Shown: piece after piece, positions 13,101 through 24,560 of the stretch
How the letters are laid out: every line of letters starts with the position of its first letter
Numbering within the stretch: position 1 is the stretch's first letter
Source: Adineta steineri
Lineage: Eukaryota > Rotifera > Eurotatoria > Adinetida > Adinetidae
Length of the DNA: 64,000 nt
Assembly: GCA_905250115.1 (NCBI GenBank)
Contig: CAJNOI010000165.1
Span: 1 to 64,000 of the forward strand
Direction of reading: 5' to 3'
Position numbers and translations under genes: made by a program
Notes under the pieces: generated by a model
What the model was told of the DNA's origin: nothing
Databases searched by the model: none
Seen by the model: the letters and a program-made list of their open reading frames with translations, nothing else

Positions 13101-13421
13101 ATACTCGGATCAGCCCAACAGCGATCAGCAGCTCAAACAAGACTAACTCTAAGAGAACATATTTATGATCAATTTCGTGAACACAAACAATTATTGATTA
13201 GTCCGATTATTCTTCTAATTCTGTCCTTACCCCGTCTGATTATATCAATGTTATCTGAATGTGTCAATCCATCGAACAATCGATTATTATTTATTTTTGG
13301 TTATTTCATTTCATTTACTCCATCGATGCTTATGTTTATTGTTTTTGTCCTCCCTTCAGCATTGTACAGAAAAACATTTCAAGAAACATTCAGACGATTG
13401 CGACGACTCATTCATCAATAA
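4334..13421 (+). CDS. Chimeric receptor: signal peptide, two NHL domains, three PPC-like domains, 7TM GPCR
   Basis: Seven exons, all internal junctions in phase 1: 4334-4397 (signal peptide, MMLNIYVSIIILLFILNNEA), 5603-6493 and 8127-9011 (one NHL beta-propeller each, with GIFVD.NLDLYVAD-type repeats), 9520-9906, 10169-10555 and 11381-11788 (129, 129 and 136 codons of one beta-sandwich domain resembling bacterial pre-peptidase C-terminal domains), and 12379-13421 (7TM). Joining them gives 1354 codons and an open frame throughout. The last domain starts near residue 1043 with seven hydrophobic segments; a CVAIERAI motif sits at the end of TM3 in the DRY position, and TM7 has SFTPSM where rhodopsin-class receptors have NPxxY. 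Predicted topology: large extracellular ligand- or matrix-binding region, cytosolic tail ending RRLRRLIHQ. No GPS autoproteolysis site is visible. Every extracellular exon is symmetric (1-1), so the two NHL exons could be used together or alternatively. Introns are unusually long here (up to 1633 bp). The fusion rests on phase and splice sites, not on transcripts. Confidence 0.75.
5553..6493 (+). repeat. NHL exon copy 1 with duplicated upstream intron flank
   Basis: This exon and the one at 8076-9011 are tandem duplicates that include the end of the preceding intron (both contain TTTCGTTTACAGTTC and a run ending TTAG|CT). Positions 5890-6072 are identical base for base with 8414-8596. The sequence on either side is clearly more diverged. 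The copy encodes 297 codons and ends in a consensus GTAAGT donor. Confidence 0.9.
8076..9011 (+). repeat. NHL exon copy 2 of the duplicated pair
   Basis: Second copy of the NHL exon (coding 8127-9011, 295 codons), also phase 1 at both ends and ending in GTAAGT. It differs from copy 1 by a handful of in-frame codon gains or losses in the loops and by substitutions outside the identical 183-bp tract. NHL blade motifs include GPKGIFVDMNLDLYVAD and FSFDRYRNIFVADQSNHR. Confidence 0.9.
10070..10098. repeat. (GA)n microsatellite in an intron
   Basis: A near-perfect GA dinucleotide run in the intron between the first and second PPC-like exons of the receptor gene. Confidence 0.9.
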
Positions 13422-14489
13422 TTAATGTTTCTTCATTATTTCAAAGCTTTTCTAATTTATTGGTATAATATTCGCTTCGATTTCGCAATTAATCGATAAA
13501 TGTCGATCAAACAGAACAACATTTTCCGTCTTTTGCATAAACTATCGGATCATGAAAGAGAAATTTGATAAATTTCTGGTGATATTATTTCTAACTTGTT
13601 GAAAAATAACGACGAAACCTCATAAGTTTCGAAAGTGTTGTTTCTGAAAAAAGCTCTCATATCAATTTCTTAGCTTGCTATTTAATAAAATTATATGCCA
13701 GTGTAGTTTTCACCCCTAAAAATATTATTTATAAACTGAAAATGATTAGACAAAATGTTGTAAGTACTAACGATAAAACAAAATAGAAATCTGCTTAATA
13801 CTTTCATCGATTATTGTTAACAAAATGAATAAGATTATATTCAATGAATTAATTAGATCTTTTTTGGAAGACATCAAACGATGCATCTTTTCAGAATAAC
13901 GATAAATATCAAATACGGATAGTATCATTTTTTATGTCACATTCGTATGATTATAAACTTCGTCAGCTCTCTCTCATTCGTAGCGAAGAATAAAACTCAA
14001 CCAAAAATATCACTTAGATCATTTTGAAGAATGAAAAGCTGATTCGCAAAATCTGTTCTATTATAGTCATCCTATCACAAACATCTGTCTGTGGAACATC
14101 AAAAAGTACTTCACTTTGCTTCATCGTTAGTAAAACGAGTAATTAGCTAGACAAACAATCGAATTCTTCTACAATTCAATATGCCACATATAGCATTAAA
14201 CCTTTGTTTATTATAACGAGAACACAATGTTCATGTCTATTACATAACATTTGATATCAATGAAATAATCTTAACAAAAACGTGGCGTACAGTTGCTATG
14301 TTGATTCTGTCGTTTTTTAGTTGACATCGTTTTTTTCGGATTTTTTCCTTTCAAAGAGTAAGTGCAATATCATGTGAAATATATGATGCATGACGAATAT
14401 ATATTCATTCAAGTAGGAAGAAAAAATAATAACACATCATATCACTAACATACAACGTTACAAAACACGTATTTTATCAGCAGTCTACA
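13422..14489. other. Intergenic between receptor gene and F-box exon
   Basis: About 1.07 kb of A+T-rich sequence with no supported coding region, RNA gene or repeat. It presumably holds the 3' UTR of the receptor gene and the promoter of the F-box gene. Confidence 0.4.
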
Positions 14490-14642
14490 ATGGCAAATCA
14501 AACTATCACGAACTTCCATACGTTACCGGTAGAACTTGTCTATCGAGTTCTGGATCATCAATCGGACTTTACAATGGTATGCTCAATGACCAATGTATGT
14601 CAGCGATTTAACATGATCTTAAACACATATCATCGATATCAG
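14490..14642 (+). CDS. F-box protein, first exon only
   Basis: ATG-initiated 51-codon exon ending CAG|GTAAAT in phase 0. It contains an F-box-like helix set: LPVELVYRVLDH, then a conserved-looking VCSMTNVCQRFNMIL and HRYQ. F-box domains bind Skp1 and recruit substrates to SCF ubiquitin ligases. Proteins with this N-terminus followed by leucine-rich or beta-rich repeats are common in bdelloids, but no following exon is found in the 600 bp before the assembly gap. The rest is probably lost in the gap or degraded. Confidence 0.6.
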
Positions 14643-15239
14643 GTAAATTTTTCTATCATGACAGTCTAGTTTTTGTTGATTAACTCACAAATTATTTTTC
14701 ATTCTTACAATCTCTATACAAATAGAATCATCTCAATAAAATATAGGCGACTAAACTATTTGTTACTTAAACTAATTTATCACGTACTAATCTCTTTCGA
14801 AAACAATGTCCTGATAATTAGAAAAGAAAGTTTCTTTTTTTATCGTTTTTTTTCTCAAGAACGAAATTTCAATAGTGATTCACTAACAAAATAAAACATT
14901 TAGTATATTTCGTAAGAGATATTTATAATTCGACGTTTTAGTATATATTCCCCTTTTAGTCATTATGAATATGACATTATTCAAAAAATCTTTTAACTCT
15001 TCCGCTTTTGCCAATCAATCTTGCTGTATACACATAACCATGTAGTCCCATCGAAAGCATTTACCGGAATGAATGGATCTTGTTACCAAAACGAACCACA
15101 CCGTTTAATTTGACCAATTAGATAACTGAAACGAGGTTCTCATGCAAAACATATCTTCAATCTTCTTGATGAATATGGGCGAAATTCATTCACAGACTAC
15201 TGATATGGAACTCTATTTTTCCAATACTAACAGGCGATG
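14643..15239. other. Sequence between F-box exon and gap
   Basis: Mostly A+T-rich. The last ~200 bp (about 15040-15239) are less A+T-rich and contain broken open frames on both strands that look like decayed coding DNA, but I cannot name a family. Confidence 0.3.
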
Positions 15240-15339
15240 NNNNNNNNNNNNNNNNNNNNNNNNNNNNNNNNNNNNNNNNNNNNNNNNNNNNNNNNNNNNN
15301 NNNNNNNNNNNNNNNNNNNNNNNNNNNNNNNNNNNNNNN
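15240..15339. other. Assembly gap of 100 N
   Basis: Exactly 100 consecutive N, the conventional filler for a scaffold join of unknown size. Genes on either side (F-box exon and Gln-rich protein) are both truncated toward it. Confidence 0.98.
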
Positions 15340-16371
15340 AAGTACCAAGTAATTATGCACAACAACAACAATTATCAGCTGCATCACAAGGTTTGTTTAA
15401 TTTTCATATAAAAGTCATCATATATATCGAATATTATTTAATTTTTCAGGTTATACAAATCAATCACCTACACAATATATTGCTGCACCACAACCAGCAA
15501 ATAATAATTCATCAAATTCTTCTTCATCATCATCTTCATCTGTTACTCCGACAGCAGCGATAGTAACATCATCTTCAGCGATTCAGTCTCAACCAACATC
15601 TACTATTATTTCACCACAAAAACAAAGTGCTGCATCAGCAACAGCAGCTGCTCTTCAACAACAACAACAATATCAACATGCTCAGTATTCATCAGCACAA
15701 CAACAGCAGCAACAGCAAGCCGCAAACGGTGCTCATAATACAAATGTTTATTATGCAGCAATAGCTCAAGCACAAGCTCAACTTACTGCTCAAGTACAGG
15801 CCCAACAACAAGCTGTAGTCTTAGCACAGCATCAACAACAACAACAGCAGCAACAGCAACAACAGTTTAATTTATATTCTCAAGTAAATATATTATCAAT
15901 AGAAACAAAAAAAATAGTAGATGATTATTTTCATAACTTTCATCTTTTAATTAGATGCAATATGCAACTCAACAAGGTATTCCACAACAGATGTATTATG
16001 CTGCACCCGGTGGTCAAACAATATATCAAGCAGGTGGACAGAGTTATGTAATTGCTCAACCAGGAACAACAACTACCGGAGCTCCGGCAATGTATTCTGC
16101 AGGTCCTGCATTACATAATGGTGTTGCTCAACAACAAAATCAACAACAATCAGCACAATCTCAACAACAAATAGCTTATCAAATTGCTGCAGTACCTGGT
16201 CAATCAGCTAATGCAACTTATCAAATGCTTAGTGCTGCATCTAATATGAATGTTTCTGCACAACAACAAGCAAATGCAGGTGCTGGTGTTGTTGCTCAAC
16301 AAGCAGCCCAACTTGTACAACGTTCAAGTGTAATACCACAAGTACGACATCATCCATATAGAAATCAATAA
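15340..16371 (+). CDS. Gln/Ala-rich protein, C-terminal part (5' end lost in gap)
   Basis: Three exon segments in frame: up to 15390, 15450-15883 and 15955-16371, with introns of 59 and 71 bp. The reading frame at the gap edge is VPSNYAQQQQLSAAS. The product is dominated by Gln runs encoded by CAA/CAG, Ser runs and Ala/Gln stretches (AQAQAQLTAQVQAQQQAVV), with a less repetitive QQMYYAAPGGQTIYQAGGQ segment and a basic C-terminus VRHHPYRNQ. Such compositions occur in transcription co-regulators and RNA-binding proteins, but nothing here assigns a family because the structured part is upstream in the gap. Not identified. Confidence 0.75.
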
Positions 16372-16705
16372 AAAAAAAATGAATTTGTTTTTGTTTTTCT
16401 TCTGCTGAATTATTCCTTTGTTTATCACTATTTGGTAACAGTAGGACACCTGTGTTTGATCATTTTCTATATATATGAGAATTTCATTTTCTTGTGTATC
16501 ACATTTTTTGTTTATTTCAATATATTCATTACACTTGTATATTCTAAATATATTCAGCAGTTGTTTAATTTGTATTTTGTTTTTGATTGTATAAAATAAA
16601 AAACAACAACAACATTTTTATTAGCATATGAACACACAAATATAAATATATTCTTCTTATAGACTTGTATTTCACTCAAAAATTTCTTTAGATAATAGAG
16701 AAACA

Positions 16706-17947
16706 ATGAGTAAGAACAATGATGATAATACTCTAGAATATTATAGAGCAAAACAAAATGTTGGACAAGTATATGTAAATAAACAAGAAAAAAAAGAAAA
16801 ATCATTAAAATCGACATTAGAAAATGAATCATTACAATCAAGTTCAGCTGGTTATGTTCCTCTGAAAGAATTACCAGCAAAACAACAAGAGTTTGAACGT
16901 TATAAAGAAATAACATTTGCACAGAAAGCAAGTGAGAAAGCAAAACAAAATCCACTTATACCGTAAATAAATCATTCAAAATATTCAATTCGAAAATAAT
17001 TTTTGTTTTCTAATAGAATTGGTTTATTAGCAACTGTAGCTGCATTAACATTAGGACTTCGTGCAGTATCACGTGGTGATAAATGGCAATCACAAATGAT
17101 GATGCGGTCAGAAAAAAAACGAAATAAAATTAAAAAATTTCTAATTCTATTTTTTCTTTATATTTTTTAGAGCTCGAATTGGGTATGTTTAAAATACGTG
17201 CTAGTTTTATAAAAAACGCAAATATTTATTCAAACTATTTTATCCTATATAAATGTCCTTAAATGAGTACATTTCTTGTTTGTCATTAAATCCATTATAA
17301 AGCATATGTCATAATTGACAAAAGTGCAAATTAAATTATATTTATGAGAAAAATGAATATAAATTTTTAATAGGATATATATTTACTAGAGAATCTTTTC
17401 GGATTAAATGTATAATTCTTTAAGCTTAAAAAAAGAAGAATATATAGAATAATAAAATTTCTTTAGGGATTAAGATCTTTGTATATTTTTTAAATTGGTT
17501 GGTTGACATTGATTTTTCTTATATGATCGAACATATTTTCTATTCCATAAGGATTGAATGTTCTTTGAGTACATTTACACAATCATCATTTTAGACTATG
17601 ATGAAAACAAAAATTGTTAAAGCCATTCGAGTTTTTTTTTCTCCTTTCATCTTGATATAAATTCATCCAAATTGAATTAATACAATGATATTTGAACATG
17701 TTAGTAATTAACAATGAGGAAAGACTATAATTATATTTGCCTAATTCAATAGTTCTTCAGGGAAATATTTTGTCAATTATCAATTGAGATAAACATCATA
17801 GAATCTTTTAAAATAATAATATTTCATTTTAGTGCTCAAGGTTTCACAATTCTTGCTGTTCTTGCTTCTATTATGTATGCTGGTGCTGGACAAAGTCAAG
17901 GATCTAATCAAGAACCATCACCACCTCGTCGATCTTCTTCCTCATAG
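16706..17947 (+). CDS. HIGD2A: HIG1 domain family protein (HIGD2A-like)
   Basis: Four exons: 16706-16962, 17017-17106, 17171-17182 and 17833-17947, giving 157 aa. After an ~80-residue hydrophilic, Lys-rich N-terminus come two membrane helices: NPLIPIGLLATVAALTLGLR, then SRGDKWQSQMMMRARIGAQG and FTILAVLASIMYAGAG. The SQ.MMR.RI.AQGFT signature is typical of HIG1 type 2 proteins, inner mitochondrial membrane factors that help assemble cytochrome c oxidase and respiratory supercomplexes. The third exon is only 12 nt (AGCTCGAATTGG) and is required to keep frame and to supply the RARIG residues. The tail is Ser/Pro rich. A possible splice acceptor (TTCTTTAG) lies 15 nt before the ATG, compatible with leader trans-splicing. 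Confidence 0.88.
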
Positions 17948-18535
17948 AAAAATTTTCTTCTCTTTTTTCTTATCTTTGTCCCTTGTCATATATAATAGAT
18001 ATCTTCTTTGACAGAAGAAGAAGAAGAAGAAAAGCAAACAATTAATAGAATATATTGAATATTTTTTTTCTTGAAAAAAATTTTTCAAAAGAAAAAAAAA
18101 ATGCAAGACATTTAATATAATATCTTCATTTTATCCAAAACAGAAAGACACAACTATACATATATATATATATATATAAATAAAATTTAGAAGTGAAAAT
18201 TAAAGAAGATATAGGTGCTGCACTTATTATGTTTTGTGCATAAACAAAAAAGCTCAAAATGTAAAAGTTAATTATACAGACAATGACAATCACAAAATAA
18301 TATTAAAACCAATAACAACATCAAAGGAAAAATTTTGTTTTATATATACTTATATATTTATATATAAAATGACCTAGAATATGCTTCAATTAAAATTATA
18401 TATGAGAATATATGTATTTATCACCGGAAAACAATAAAAAAACAGATTACAACCGGAAAAGAAAATGTTCTTCGTTAGAACATTATCGGACGGATGTGTA
18501 AATTTTAAGATGTCGAACACAAGCAATTTAATATA
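17948..18535. other. Convergent intergenic region
   Basis: Shared 3' region of the HIGD2-like gene (+) and the GRAM-domain gene (-). It contains a short GAA run near 18015 and a (TA)n run near 18158-18177. No gene is seen. Confidence 0.5.
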
Positions 18536-21265
18536 TTAGAGTTCTTTTGATGATGATGATGATGATGGTAATGAATTTTTTATTGAAGATGTTGATGGCC
18601 ATAAATGATGTAATGATTGCAAACGATTTTCTATTCGATATGCAAGTGTAATTAAATAAAATGAATGAATTATTAATATTAATACAAATATTAAAAGTAT
18701 AAATGATGTTTTTATTGGATAAGTTTTTAATTGATTAAATACTAATAATAAATATTCAATAATTAATTTTATAATAGATATAATAGATAAAATAATTATA
18801 CGAGGATATTTTATTAAGATTCCATTATTATGAGAATTAATAATTGATAAATCATTATTTGATATAATATTTGAGGATGTATTTGATGGATATGTAGTGG
18901 ATAATGCTCGATCATGACTATGACTTTGATGCGTATTGGATAAGATATTATTATGAGATTGCTGATATACTTCAGAATCATCATCTAAATTAATACATAA
19001 ATAAATTTATTTTTAAAATTTACTAACAGTTTTTATTTACTATTTCCAATAGTGATATTAGCAAATGTAAAAATCATTCTCTATCTAGTGATTTAAGTTG
19101 ACAGTTGTAAAGTGTTTTTTGTCGTTCAATGAAATCACTCAATCTATTGAGCTAATGTAATATTATAGACTACTTTTGAATAGTTATTTTCAAATAATAA
19201 TTATAATAAAATGATTTTTATTCTAATGGGCTTTTATCAATCTGACATAATAATAAATCTTATTCAATCGTTTTAAGTATTTTATGATAGATATATGTTC
19301 ATGTCATGTCAAATTTATTTTAAAATTTAACGGAAACCTGTAAGATATAGTCTGAATTGTTTTCAAAACAAAATGTTTTGGTTCTAAGGGACTAAGCTAA
19401 CCTAACCATCTGATCAGACTTTATTATCAGAGATATTTTTAGCAAAACAATATTAAAACTACCTGTCAGCAATATTTTCTTTCAACAGATGTTTTAGCAT
19501 TTCCGATCAGTTATGACGGTTATAAAAGAATGGCTTTGACAATTTTAGATAGACAAATAACATAAATAAAGATAAATTTTCGAAATAATTTTCTATATAT
19601 AGACTAATTTCGATCTTAAATTCCAAGAAACTATTTATGCCCTTAAATATTTTTATTTTAATGGTTTTGAGTGTGTACTGTTAAAAACATGTCACTTCTA
19701 TCTAAATTGAAATTTATAATATATGATTTTTTGTTTTCATAATAAGTCTTTTAAGTGGTTTCCGATGTTTTCTTTTCAATAGAAATAGACTACAGTAATA
19801 CTAAAAAAGCCTCAAAAGATTTATATTTATAATTCTTCCTTACGACATGATTATTATTTCTTTATGATTGTGTATATATAATAGTAAAGAACTTAACATG
19901 GAAGACTTATGAATACCAATCTATTTGAAACTCTCTTTTTCTTTTTGATTAATCATATGAAATAAGAATTTATCAAATTGTTACTTCAATTTTTTAATCT
20001 TACTTAATATTGTATCAGTTTGTTTTTGTTGATTTTTACTATGACGTGATGTTCGATTTGATTCATTATTTTGAGATATATTGTAATTTGGGTCAATAGA
20101 TAAATCTTGTTCGTTATTTGAATTTTTAAGAGCCGATTTCTTTTTATCTGAATTAAATATTTTTTTGGTTCGTTGCTGTTGTTTATCATTACTAAATTTT
20201 GAAGAATTAGATTGTAATCGTTGTTTATTATTATTGTTATTATTATTATTATTTGTTTTATCTTGTCCTAAACACATTTGAAGAACATTATCGTGTTCTG
20301 ATCCGTCAGGTATTTCATAAGTATTATTGTGTTTAGATTTTTTATTTTTTATACTATTTGTTGGTTTTAATGTTCCACCTTGTGTTAGACGATTTTCATC
20401 ATCATCTTGATTTGAAATTGTATCATTATTAAAACGTGCACATATCGATATTATTTTATCATATGCTTGATCACGTTGAAGAAATGAAGCATAAATTATC
20501 TTTTTGCCTGACGGCTTAATTTGTATACCAATCGCTGTTGGAAATATAAATGCGACACGTTCTTTTGTTACATTTTCAATTTGTTCCCAACGATAAACAT
20601 GTTTTGTTACATAAGATATTATACGTGAATGAAAACAAAGATAACGATCAGTTATATACATTTTACCTTGCAGTAAAATATCTCCTAAAATAATTTAAAT
20701 TTTTCTTTTTGCTTTTTTAACAATATTTCATATGATTATTACCTTGATATGCACAAACATACGAATCAATTAATTCAGGCATATCTTCTTCTGCTATTTC
20801 TGATTTAAATAATTTTTGAAAATGTTTTACACGTCGTGATAATTGATCGGATGAATTACCATCCGTTTTTTGTTGACCACTATCTCGTCTTTGTAATTGT
20901 TGTTGCTGTTGATTTTGTATTGGAAGATTATTTAATTCTAAGGAATTATTATCATCAGTATATCGTTCGTCTTGTTCACTTTCTAGTTCACTATCAGTTG
21001 TTGTTGATGATATTGTTGCAACTAAATTTATTGGTGGTATAGAAGAAATTTTTTCATTTAATATTGCATTTTTAGCACCAGCACTATCAATTGATGACGA
21101 AGATGAATGCGCCATAACGATATTATTTCCTGGAAGTTTTTGTTGATTCGATGAACGTACTACATTAGAATTATTTTTTTGTAAAATATTTTTCGATCCA
21201 TTTGTATTTGTTTCATCCAGTACATTAGATGAAACTATCATTGACGCAGGTCGATTATTGGCCAT
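18536..21265 (-). CDS. GRAM-domain membrane protein (GRAMD-like)
   Basis: Three exons: 20743-21265, 20004-20684 and 18536-18984, separated by introns of 58 and 1019 bp; 550 aa. The N-terminal ~140 residues are Ser/Asn/Gln rich. A GRAM domain follows at about 142-255: RRVKHFQKLFKSEIAEEDMP, CAYQGDILLQGKMYITDRYL, CFHSRIISYVTKHVYRWEQI, ending FLQRDQAYDKIISIC. GRAM domains bind phosphoinositides or phosphatidylserine; GRAMD1/Aster and GRAMD2 proteins sit at ER-plasma membrane contacts. A long Asn-rich linker leads to two hydrophobic segments in the last exon (PRIIILSIISIIKLIIEYLL and TSFILLIFVLILIIHSFYLI). No VASt/START-like sterol-transfer domain is present, so GRAMD2-like is more fitting than GRAMD1. 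Start: MANNRPASM, 12 nt after an acceptor-like TTCTGATAG; a longer frame starting at 21298 would read through that site. Confidence 0.85.
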
Positions 21266-23823
21266 TTCAACGATATCTATCAGAAAATATAATGACAATA
21301 ATGTTTTGTATCATATTTATATAGATAAAAAAAAGCAGTTTATTTATCGGATTACAGTATTATTTCTAATTACCTTCGTTGTTTTTTTCGATATATCTAT
21401 CTGTCTATCTGTATGTATGTTTACATAAATCGACCTCAGGTGATCAATCATAATATGAAAAGAAAATATAATATCATCATCGACCTAATTCGGAGAGCAC
21501 GCGCACTTACTAATGCAAGTTAAATATAAAATGAAGTGGAAGATTTTTTGATGAAATAAGGAAACGAAGCAATTAACAGAATGGATGTGCAATGAAATAA
21601 AAAGAATTTTGCATTATTTATATAACGAATATTTTTTAGTCTTACTGAATCCGATCCGAGAAAGAAAAAAAAAATGTTTTTTATACGTTCTCTTCCGATT
21701 TTTCTTTATTCTTTCTACACGTTAGTCTGTTATCGATAAGTAGATCGTTTGTCATCATGACTGCATCTACCACAAAACTTAAATCGACCTATTCTCAAAA
21801 AAAAAACAATCCAAAAATCTTTTATAAATACAGGACTATTGACATTGATCGTACATATAAGTAAAGACATGGTATAACGTCATTGTTTGTCATACATAGG
21901 ATGTAGGAGAACAAGCTAAGAACGAAAAAAAGAAGTACTGATGACGATAATTATTCATCAAACACGTTATCGTAAAGATTTTCAATTGTTGCTTGGTACA
22001 AACTCGTGGGCACTATACCACCAATCAGCGTTAAACAACCAAGTCACCCCATACTATTCTTCTCCTCCTCTGTTTCTTCTTCTGCTTCTGCTTCGACGAC
22101 TCAGAGCAACGGATGAAGAGAACATGCCATACTCGTCTCCATGCCGTTCTTCCATTCATTTCTCGTTCGCATGTTTTCTACTTTTTTAAAGTGCTTGAGC
22201 AGATGACGGTTGAGCAAGTTACGCCTCGAGAGAAAATTCTCCGTATTAGAAACGATCGATAACAAATGTAAAAAGGAGAAGAAGAAAAAAAAAAGTGAAT
22301 TCTACGAAAAGAAAACGGAAGATGACATTTTATGTTCTACTTCTTTTCGGTTCTAATCAATCTTTAAATAACGATGTTCCTAATGAAATAAAAGAGTAGA
22401 GGAAGAGAAAAACATAATTAAATTCGATTTGTATCCTTCATTCGGAAACTATATTGTAAATAAAAAAAAAAAGGAGAAAATGTCTCGTCGTCTCTTTATA
22501 ATTTTATTAATAATTTTTTTTAGGAAAATTTCCTTTTAATGTATATGATAATTCTCTTTTTCTATTTGTTTATTTTACAAATAATATTGAATAACAAGTA
22601 AATTTGTATATAAAAGAGAATAAAAGTAATATTAATATTAAATTCAAATTTAATGATGCTATTAGAATATATTATTTGTAACTATGTGGTTTAATTTTTT
22701 TCTTTCTTTTTCTTTAATAGCCAAAATAATTGGTCGATGGGAAAAAATATCTTATATTAAATGTTTTTATTTTGCTTTTTTTTTTTTGTTTCTTCAGGTA
22801 AAAAAAACTTATCTTTAAAGAACGATAGAAAAAAAAAGAAAAATGATTGTTCTTACCCGTCAATTGAGCAAGATGAAAGCGAGGATGAGTCGATGCAAGC
22901 TGATAGAACAAGAATCGAACGATATTATTCGACGCATTTGACTGGTTGTTTTGTTGCTTTCATATATAGATTATATACATACCGACTTTATATAATATAA
23001 TGATAGAAATACGAGTCACTTATTGTAGCTACGAGAGACAATGTGAATATAATTAATATTATTATTATTCAAAGATGAAGACATCTAGAGACAAGAAAAG
23101 AGAATGAATTAAGTTTAAATTATACAAAAGAAAAAGTTGATAAATAATCTAGATTGTCAAGTTAAACATAGTGTTAATATGTAAATGTTCATTTGTTATG
23201 GAGAATAAGTTAGGGAAAAGAACAGAAGCAGAAGAAAAAAAAAAGATGATAAATAAAATATCAAAATTTTCATTTGTCAATCAAATCTATGGATTCAATA
23301 GAAGTTAGAATAGATGTCGTTCTATCATAAGTACAAATATTATATTTTCTTATCTTTTCTATTTATAGTTCACATTAAGAAAAAAAGATTTGGCGTAAGG
23401 ATAAATATAAATCTAATCTTTTCTTTTTTTTTGTTTTATAAGATTTAACTGATTTTTGAAAATTTATAAATAGATCAAAGATGATCTCATAAAATAAACT
23501 TATTAGATGTTTATTATCGATTGAAAATCATGGCAAGTAAAGAAGTAGAATTGTAATAATAATAATACAAACATTTATTTTGGTAGTTTTTCTTTTTTTT
23601 TGTGAAGTACTCATTGTGAAGATTTTAATTGCTATGAATGATGAAAAATAAAAATGTACTCAAACATTTAGAATAATACTAGAAACATACTCAAGAATAC
23701 TGTTGTTCAAATAATATAATGAATTTAAAGTATCTCAAATGACTATCATAGAATTTTTCTTGGAAAAATATCAGTATCAGAAACAAACTGCTACTGTTTG
23801 AACATGAGAGTATATTGTTACAG

Positions 23824-23944
23824 CAGTGGCGAATTTAGAAGATGCGATCGTCTAAGAATCAGTAAATAATATGGTGGATGGGGGACGATAATACGATTTT
23901 TGATCGAAATCGATCCCACCACAAAAATCCTACATCCGCCACTG
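23824..23944. mobile_element. MITE-like element with terminal inverted repeats
   Basis: A 121-bp element begins CAGTGGCGAATTTAG and ends with the inverse CTACATCCGCCACTG; 13 of the outer ~17 bases match. It has no coding capacity. CAGTGGCG ends are seen in several DNA-transposon families, including hAT. No clear target-site duplication is visible at these exact ends. A 10-bp direct repeat ACTGTTTGAA occurs about 30 bp before the left end and overlaps the right end, which may be chance. Confidence 0.6.
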
Positions 23945-24374
23945 TTTGAATTGATTATAAATCGTAATGGATCTGTTTACTTCATCATTAAATACATGTA
24001 CAGTTATAAAATAATTCTTTCTCTAAATTAAAATATATCTGAATGAAAGTAGACATGCGTTGGAATTATGTATAAATGTAGCTTGATTCAAAATCGAATT
24101 TAAATAATTTTACATTGATACATATTTAATCCAAATTGATATCGTGCTTCATAATTTGCAGTTATCAATCTTGTAGTACTTATTCATGTCTAATAAATCT
24201 GGTAAATGCTCTAGTTTTTCATTATCTACTTATCCGAAATGATATAGTAAATGATTATACTTACCTTTAGATTTAATTTGTATTAAGTTGATCAAAGAAA
24301 ATTTTCGAAAAAAGCTATCCAAGTTCTGAAAAAGCATGAAAAAGTAGATGTCTTTTTCATCGTATATATACGAC

Positions 24375-24560
24375 TAGGCATGTAGCGAACCCGAGAGTTC
24401 GGGTTCGGTTGATGTTTCATAATTTCTATTAAAATGTCTCCACATATATCAGAAATATCATTTCGATGCTCAAATTGTTATAGTACGGTCCGAACCACCC
24501 CAAACCCGAACTGTTCGGTCCCGAACTCGAATTGTGAGTTCCGGTTCGGTTACACGCCTA
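24375..24560. mobile_element. hAT-type MITE with perfect 8-bp target-site duplication
   Basis: A 186-bp element begins TAGGCATGTAGCGAACCCGA and ends CGGTTCGGTTACACGCCTA; the ends are inverted repeats with a one-base offset. It is flanked on both sides by the identical octamer TATACGAC (24367-24374 and 24561-24568). An 8-bp duplication and TAGG...CCTA-like ends are characteristic of hAT transposons. The interior has further inverted GAACCCGAA/TTCGGGTTC segments and no transposase, so it is non-autonomous. Confidence 0.85.
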
